Assembly: GCF_963576615.1 (NCBI RefSeq)
Contig: NC_088711.1
Coordinates: 39,056,621 to 39,120,620 of the forward strand
Direction of reading: 5' to 3'
DNA: 64,000 nucleotides
From: Watersipora subatra
Taxonomy: Eukaryota; Bryozoa; Gymnolaemata; Cheilostomatida; Watersiporidae
Shown: piece by piece, positions 60,501 to 64,000 of the stretch
Layout: every line of letters starts with the position of its first letter
Position numbering within the stretch: the stretch's first letter is position 1
The notes under the pieces: model-generated
Told to the model about the DNA's origin: nothing
Seen by the model: the letters and a program-made list of their open reading frames with translations, nothing else
Databases searched by the model: none
Made by a program: the position numbers and the translations under genes

Positions 60501-62295
60501 TATTCGAGTGATCATACATGCTACCAAACTTACCCTGATACACAGCCCTCATTTAAATTCTAATATAAGCATCTGAGCCTATCCTGATACATTGCCTAGG
60601 ATTTATATCCTGACATGAGCACATGAACTTACCCTAATACATTACCATATGATCTTATCTGTTGTCGTGTATATGTTCTTATGATATCAAGCTGATTGCA
60701 TACAATTCTGTGTCTACTGGACAAACAGCTTCACTGAAAATCTTTTACCCTCAGACCAAAGGGTATAGTAATTGTCAATATCATCTGTTGAAATAGTCAT
60801 ACTGAGTACTTGGTGAGATGGAAAGTTTTTTACTACAGTAGATAGCAGTTACTATACGCTCAGCAACCATAACAGGAGGATACAACTACAATTACTTAGA
60901 TCAGTCAATCAGATGGTCAAAAACATACTACCAGTTTAATTAAGGTGAATAAACATATTGCAGAGATGAAAGCATGGCCCTGCATATTACCACAAACATT
61001 GAGGGTCTTTTTGGCTTCTTAAGCACAAGATCTGCACTCAACTGCTACAGAAATGCGCATGAAGAAAAATGGGATACATTTTGGAGTGACACTATCAACA
61101 GGTACTTTTTCCCTTATTTTGGAGTTACACTGTCAACAGGTACCTCTTTATCTTATTTTGGAGTGACAATATTAACAGGTAGTTATTTTCCTTATTTTGA
61201 CGTGATCTCATAAACAGACCCTTACTTTATTTCGGATAAACTATCAACAGCTACTTGCTTCATTGTAGCTAATCCACTTATTTGCGTTTGATTTAATTTT
61301 CCCGTTTAAAAAAAATACTTATCTGTACACAACTAATCTCCTTAGACATATAAGCATTAATAATATAACATCAAAAGACACCTTACCTTTTCTAGCTAAA
61401 CTAGTTTTTTGTCTCTTTGAACTTTTGGCTTTCATCAGCCTTCTCTTTAAAACTAAGGCTAGCTTTCTAAACACTGTTTATTCAGTACACCGCCAGAAAA
61501 TGGGCTAAAAAAAGAGTTTTAGAAAAATCATAGTTCTGAAACTTACTGTTGGATTAGTCATTAGACAAGACAAATCAAAGAGAAATCAAGACCTAATCAA
61601 AAAATATTCACATTTAATATTCATAAACAAGCTGAGACCTTACATTAAGGGTTCTGGTCTAACCATTATAAAGCGCTAGTGCTTTTTGCTGTCAACTCAA
61701 CACTGACAACAGTAAAGCAACCACTTTAAGCTTTTGAGTTCAAAACACAACAGTATGTCAGTAAAAAATAAGGAGGAATTCGTACTACATATATTTGAAA
61801 TCTCATAAAATTCTATTAATTACTAAAACAGAATTATTGAAATGAGTATGACTCACATTATAGCTGCCCACGATAATAGAACAAAGGCTACACCAGTTCC
61901 CTCCACAAATTAGACTGTGTCATATTTTAGACTGTGTCTTATAGTAAAATGGATCACATATTAGACTATGTCACTTATTAGACTGTGTCTCACATAAGAC
62001 TACATCACTCATTAGACTGTGTCCCTTATTAGACAGCGTCACACATTAGACTGTGTCCCTTATTAAACAGTTTAGAACATTAGACTGTGTCCGTTCACTT
62101 CACAAGTGAGATGCTTAAAAGTAGGTAACGCGTGAACCAGAGTATTAGCTACTGTCTCATAACGCCTTCATTTATATTTTTATTGACATAAACACTCTAT
62201 ATTTTAGGTTTTGTGAACTGTATGGATCAACAGACATGAGTTCACCACTCAAGTACAAACTACAAATATACCTTCTTCTTGGAAGGAAGCCATAG
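45599..62295 (+). CDS. SAM-dependent class I methyltransferase, 7 exons, 311 aa
   Basis: Exons: 45599-45730, 51375-51547, 52578-52680, 58723-58833, 59665-59855, 60964-61101, 62208-62295. Every junction is GT-AG, phases agree, and the total is 936 nt with one terminal stop. Start chosen at ATG 45599 (MSIRRFDGKEHAEAYKKYRP), as in relatives beginning with F-x-G-x-x-H-x-x-x-Y-x-x-x-R-P. Motif I is ADIGCGSGQ (residues 57-65), the acidic SAM-ribose residue is in IGLDVS (D81), the post-motif region is AEDLPLD (106-112), and VGMALHWFD (121-129) and RVLKPGG (139-145) follow. The C-terminus ends YLLLGRKP. This is the Methyltransf_11 fold, closest in pattern to the uncharacterised DDB_G0268948-like / yeast trans-aconitate methyltransferase family. 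It would transfer a methyl group from SAM to a small molecule; the substrate is unknown. No signal peptide, so probably cytosolic. Introns of 0.8-6.0 kb hold most local mobile DNA. Confidence 0.93.
46772..47147. repeat. 46-bp minisatellite, about 7 copies
   Basis: Units contain CAAGTAAGCATCACTTCATA and ACATGTCTGTGTATGCAGA. The central copies are almost identical; the outer ones are degenerate. It lies within intron 1 of the methyltransferase gene. Confidence 0.85.
47259..47418. mobile_element. Possible small MITE
   Basis: About 160 bp with imperfect inverted ends: CTGTGTTTCCATGACGCG at the left, and CTGTCTCCATGATTCG when the right end is read inward. It abuts the TTAA element that starts at 47425. 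Internal ATCCGCAA words repeat. No clear target duplication, so the call is tentative. Confidence 0.35.
47425..49600. mobile_element. 2.2-kb TTAA-flanked TIR element, non-autonomous
   Basis: Perfect 18-bp terminal inverted repeats AGATGTGGTTGCGTCAAA at both ends, each flanked by TTAA (47421-47424, 49601-49604). TTAA target duplication is the hallmark of piggyBac-type insertion. No transposase frame is present; the longest frame (71 codons, 48108-48323) starts over a minus-strand tRNA-like segment (box B-like AGTTCAAATCC near 48126-48136). It sits in intron 1 of the methyltransferase. Confidence 0.75.
49691..50112. mobile_element. Foldback element with about 167-bp arms
   Basis: 49691-49857 is the near-perfect reverse complement of 49946-50112, with an 88-bp spacer. 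Similarity weakens outside these limits (CGCACCAAATATGG versus the complement of CCAATTTCGGTGCG). No coding content. It could be a foldback transposon or a recent inverted duplication; no clear target duplication was seen. Confidence 0.75.
51829..52437. mobile_element. 0.6-kb TTAA-flanked MITE with internal GCGC array
   Basis: The ends read GTCTGGTTTCCATATGACAG and, from the right end inward, GCCTGGTTTCCATATGATAG; both go on to CGCAA. Both flanks are TTAA (51825-51828, 52438-52441), so this is a piggyBac-type target duplication. It is clearly more GC-rich than its surroundings. Inside are a 12-bp array (51852-51998), a palindrome GCACGACGTCGTGC, and a direct duplication of a block containing CGAAGAAATCG (about 52180-52300). 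It lies in intron 2 of the methyltransferase, with no transposase. Confidence 0.8.
51852..51998. repeat. 12-bp GCGC-rich tandem array
   Basis: About twelve copies of AAGGCGCGCAAC inside the TTAA-flanked MITE. The period is divisible by 3, so both strands are stop-free and give false GAQQ, RALL and CAPC repeat peptides. Dense GCGC sites make it a likely methylation target. Confidence 0.9.
52895..53360. repeat. Degenerate about 19-bp repeat (ATTAGACTGTGTCACAC), array 1
   Basis: Roughly twenty diverged units of CACATTAGACTGTGTCA in intron 3 of the methyltransferase gene. A second array of the same unit lies in intron 6 (about 61905-62100). Confidence 0.8.
53944..54254 (+). pseudogene. Plus-strand mini-gene of TIR element copy 1, frameshifted
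   Basis: Exon 53944-54055 starts with ATG in a strong context (GGCATGGCT), and exon 54216-54254 ends ETTYSEYKN and stop. A seventh A in a poly-A run at about 53960 shifts the frame and brings TAG after ten codons. The homologous copy at 57270-57575 has six A residues and stays open. A duplicate start upstream (about 53797) gives the uORF MASLQK. Function unknown; the product would be a short acidic peptide. Confidence 0.55.
54525..55035 (-). CDS. Minus-strand spliced gene of TIR element copy 1, 133 aa, unknown
   Basis: Exon 1 (55035-55018) encodes MNQQFV and ends at a GTAAGTA donor. Exon 2 (54908-54525) follows TTTGTTTCAG in phase 0 and continues CEREIFHHTRKNNDCKGGRC, then IEVEVAAAANEENISVLKK, a basic stretch (KKEQRRLYEHKF) and a Ser/Thr/Asp-rich tail, to a stop at 54525. 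The first 25 residues hold three Cys and two His, which could bind metal, but no known finger pattern fits. The splice sites are present in both element copies; only this copy keeps the frame open. No homologue recognised. Could be an accessory transposon protein or captured host exons. Confidence 0.5.
55680..55775. repeat. About 40-bp triplicate
   Basis: Three copies of GTGATTAATCAGAACAG / GTCAGATCAAC-type sequence in intron 3, between the two TIR elements. Confidence 0.6.
55842..56177. repeat. 48-bp minisatellite, exactly 7 copies
   Basis: Seven consecutive 48-bp units (336 bp). All start GCCTTAGTTCTGAAAC except the sixth, which has GCTTTAG. In one plus frame each unit reads ALVLKQVGIPDDILIV and the frame is open from 55782 to the stop near 56343 without an early ATG. 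The reverse strand is open as well, so coding is not supported. Confidence 0.92.
56416..56460 (+). ncRNA. 22-bp RNA-type hairpin in intron 3
   Basis: 56416-56437 pairs with 56439-56460 throughout, with three U-G wobble pairs and no mismatch in plus-strand RNA; the minus strand would have A-C mismatches at those places. The single central base means the real loop would open by a few pairs. The host intron is transcribed on this strand. No miRNA family is recognised. Confidence 0.35.
56490..56825. other. GC-richer unexplained segment
   Basis: This stretch is richer in G+C than its surroundings and holds two overlapping frames (96 and 79 codons) with Leu/Trp-rich products that resemble nothing known. 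It contains inverted GTTCAGAAGG / CCTTCTGAAC words. Possibly a fragment of an unrelated repeat. Confidence 0.35.
57270..57575 (+). CDS. Plus-strand mini-gene of TIR element copy 2, 47 codons, start lost
   Basis: Exons 57270-57374 and 57537-57575, joined in phase 0 by a GTATGT donor and a TTTGCTGCAG acceptor. The frame is open throughout: after GTG (ATG in copy 1) it reads ASSSQ-type residues, KISPSLFTLKSTPSIS, a strongly acidic stretch (EVEDDYDLDIM), and IENETTYSDYEN with stop. With no ATG, translation is doubtful. Function unknown; conservation of both splice sites in two diverged copies is the main evidence that the unit is a real gene. Confidence 0.4.
57890..58395 (-). pseudogene. Minus-strand gene of TIR element copy 2, broken
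   Basis: Corresponds to 54525-55035. Exon 1 would read MNQQFA with a GTAAGTA donor, and the acceptor is present as TTTTAG. Loss of one base after CERD shifts exon 2 to a stop within a few codons. Other small indels follow. Confidence 0.55.
59590..59607. repeat. GAT microsatellite
   Basis: Six GAT triplets about 60 bp upstream of exon 5 of the methyltransferase. Confidence 0.85.
59838..60410 (+). repeat. 31-bp minisatellite spanning the exon 5 splice donor
   Basis: About 18 units of the form GTGAGTATTC-TTAATATCCT-GATACTGAGA-G. The last 16 nt of exon 5 (ATCCTGATACTGAGAG) and its GTGAGT donor form the first unit. Copies therefore carry donor-like GTGAGT, GTAAGC, GTGGGT and GTGAGC, interspersed with a variant (TTAATAGGAGA) that destroys the site. 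Confidence 0.88.
61069..61255 (+). repeat. About 39-bp repeat spanning the exon 6 splice donor
   Basis: The last 26 nt of exon 6, ending GAGTGACACTATCAACAG, and its GTACTT donor are followed by four diverged copies ending GTCAACAG|GTACC, ATTAACAG|GTAG, CATAAACAG|ACCC and TATCAACAG|CTAC. Donor quality falls with distance from the exon. Confidence 0.8.
61905..62100. repeat. Degenerate ATTAGACTGTGTC repeat, array 2
   Basis: About nine units related to the array at 52895-53360, here in intron 6 of the same gene, roughly 100 bp before the last exon. Confidence 0.75.
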
Positions 62296-62945
62296 ACATA
62301 GACATAGACACCCTTAACTAGTAAAGCCTATGACACCTGCTATAGTATATCTATTTTTAAGATGGTAGAAGCTAAACCTTTCTCTAACTTCGAATGGCTG
62401 TCAGCAAATATGATACTGACAGCTTGCTAAAATTTATTCTAACTAGTATAATTGTTGCTGTTTTATTAATTATAGTATTTTATAACATATTGTTGGGAAG
62501 ATAGTAGCCAAGTGACATTTTTGACAGTTTCTAAAAATTAAACTAGAATATCTGCTATTTGCTATTCATGATATTTTTATGCTAGTTTTTAGGTTGCTTG
62601 TAATCTGTTTGCTAATTGCTAGTTAATATAGCTTTTGCTAATTATTGATTCGCTTGTAAACCATTTGCGAATTGCTAGTTGAAATAGTTTTTTGCTGGTC
62701 ATTAATTTTAACCTTTGCACGTATTGTAAGTTTTCTAATAGCAACTGACAAGTCTAGATTAAAGACTTAAAGTGAGCAGACATAGAAAATTTAGAATGTT
62801 GAATATTAAGGGGTAGCTATATAACAGCTATAAGGGACAAATATAACACACATGCGGGTAAATGTTATTCCTACTGGTTTAATCTGCCTTCAAATTTATA
62901 TTTCTTAATGATATATGCATTTATTTCTTTTGGTTAACTCAAGTA
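62296..62945. other. 3' flank of methyltransferase gene
   Basis: No canonical AATAAA occurs in this stretch; the nearest is near 63485, beyond the foldback element, so the 3'UTR end is not placed. Repeated TTTGCTAATTGCTAGTT-like words occur at 62590-62680. Confidence 0.45.
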
Positions 62946-62949
62946 GGTG

Positions 62950-63349
62950 GTTGTCTGCTCAAACTTGGGTCTCCTACAAGAGAACCGGAAGTTAGATCAT
63001 TCAAGATCTTGGTCATTCTCAATTGCATTGTTTTCTAAACCTGACTTGTGCTGACCGCTGCTGGTGTACATATATATGCCTTATAACTGTATAGGTTCTT
63101 ATCTTTAACACAGAGAAATGTAGCCTAGTATTTCATTCCAACGGTTATAATATTTTTAAAAATATTAGGAAGTGTTTAGCTCAAACAAGAACCTATACAG
63201 TTATAAAGTATAGGGCATATATATGTAAATCCCCCCCAACAGCAGTCAACAAAAGTCAGGTGTAGAAAACAATGCGATTGAAATTGGCTGAGACTGAAGG
63301 CTCAAACTCCCAGTCTTCTGGTAGGAGAACTGAGCTTGAGCAGACAGTA
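62950..63349. mobile_element. Foldback element with about 160-bp imperfect arms
   Basis: The left arm (about 62950-63105) matches the reverse complement of the right arm (about 63185-63349). The best stretches are AACTGTATAGGTTCTT with its complement, and CATTGTTTTCTA...CCTGAC with its complement. The arms are more diverged than those of the 49.7-kb foldback. No coding content. Confidence 0.65.
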
Positions 63350-64000
63350 CTGGCAACTTGGGTTAGGAGGGGTTACGAAACAATCTTACATAAACAGTGA
63401 AATATCTGCTTGCTATGTTAACTCGGTCCAGAAGCCACTTCATTTAGAAAGGAGAAAAGTTTTTAAGTAGAAATCAGTTTCACCAAATAAATGCCATAAT
63501 CTGTTTGTTCAATGCAACACAATAATCAAACATAACACCTGTATAAACTACAAATACATGTCATAGCTAACACCTGTAACAATGACTTGTTAGAATTTTA
63601 GTACTACATCATAAAAGAAATCAAAAAGTACACTTCAAAAAAAGAAAGAACAGAAAAAAATGAAGAAAAACTATGAACGGTATGTCTGTCTGTTTGTCAG
63701 TCAGTTTGTTACCTTTGATGTGACTAAGAGAAGACCGTGGAGAGAGGATGATGTGAGTGTTATATTGTTCTTCTAGTTTCATTTTGCTGAGTATAATTAC
63801 GTTTTGGAACATAAGTGGAATGGTTTATTTACATCATGAACTGAAAAATTTATAATCATACAGAAAACACAGAACTCGACTTTTAAAAACACAAGTAGTT
63901 TTACTCTGTATGATATATATGTTAACTCCAAATTGTATGGCTGGCGAGCAAAAACAAAACACACACCGTTCATTGATTCTTGCTAGCAAATAAAACTGAG
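63350..64000. other. Non-coding end of window
   Basis: No supported gene. Contains an A/G-rich stretch (63630-63675) and short CTGT/GTCA repeats (63682-63710). Confidence 0.5.

Overview
The window looks like nuclear DNA of an invertebrate animal, most probably a lophotrochozoan (mollusc, bryozoan, annelid or similar). It is AT-rich. Its genes have short exons separated by long introns with GT-AG boundaries, and it carries many minisatellites, small inverted-repeat elements and decayed transposons. The frequent ACATGTA-type runs, the glycine-rich secreted proteins and the pogo-type element fit that group. The assignment is inference; no rRNA, mitochondrial or other diagnostic gene is present. 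No prokaryotic operon, CRISPR array or confident tRNA gene was seen.

Layout. 1-10 kb: non-coding, with a pair of adjacent hairpins near 4.8 kb and one copy of a dispersed repeat. 10.4-13.9 kb: first glycine-rich secreted-protein gene (TATA box, leader exon, signal peptide, Gly-rich exons, unresolved 3' end). 14.2-15.1 kb: short TA-flanked inverted-repeat element. 16.3-19.75 kb: a complete but inactivated pogo/Tigger-type DNA transposon with its own introns. 20-29.5 kb: mostly non-coding, with a 19-bp array at 22.1 kb, a relative of the 14.2 kb element at 24.8-26.1 kb and a 20-bp array at 27.2 kb. 29.5-39.3 kb: two more glycine-rich secreted-protein genes in tandem (31.3-32.3 kb and 35.6-37.4 kb). 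Their start regions match, and each ends in a 28-nt coding exon with the same residue pattern. 39.3-45.5 kb: non-coding, with notable palindromes. 45.6-62.3 kb: one seven-exon gene for a class I SAM-dependent methyltransferase, reconstructed here as an uninterrupted 311-residue protein. Its introns hold almost all the mobile DNA of the right third of the window.

Genes and context. The three glycine-rich genes look like a local family of secreted structural proteins (matrix, cuticle, byssus or silk type), all on the + strand and each with an untranslated leader exon. The methyltransferase is unrelated to them.

The most unusual items are: (1) two copies of a 1.8-kb inverted-repeat element with TA target duplications that carries no transposase but two small, spliced, convergent genes; (2) minisatellites in two successive methyltransferase introns whose repeat unit is the exon end plus the splice donor, so that each intron begins with a row of donor-like sites; (3) TAA stop codons embedded in GTAAG-type donors in two Gly-rich genes; (4) several loci made of two abutting or overlapping hairpins.
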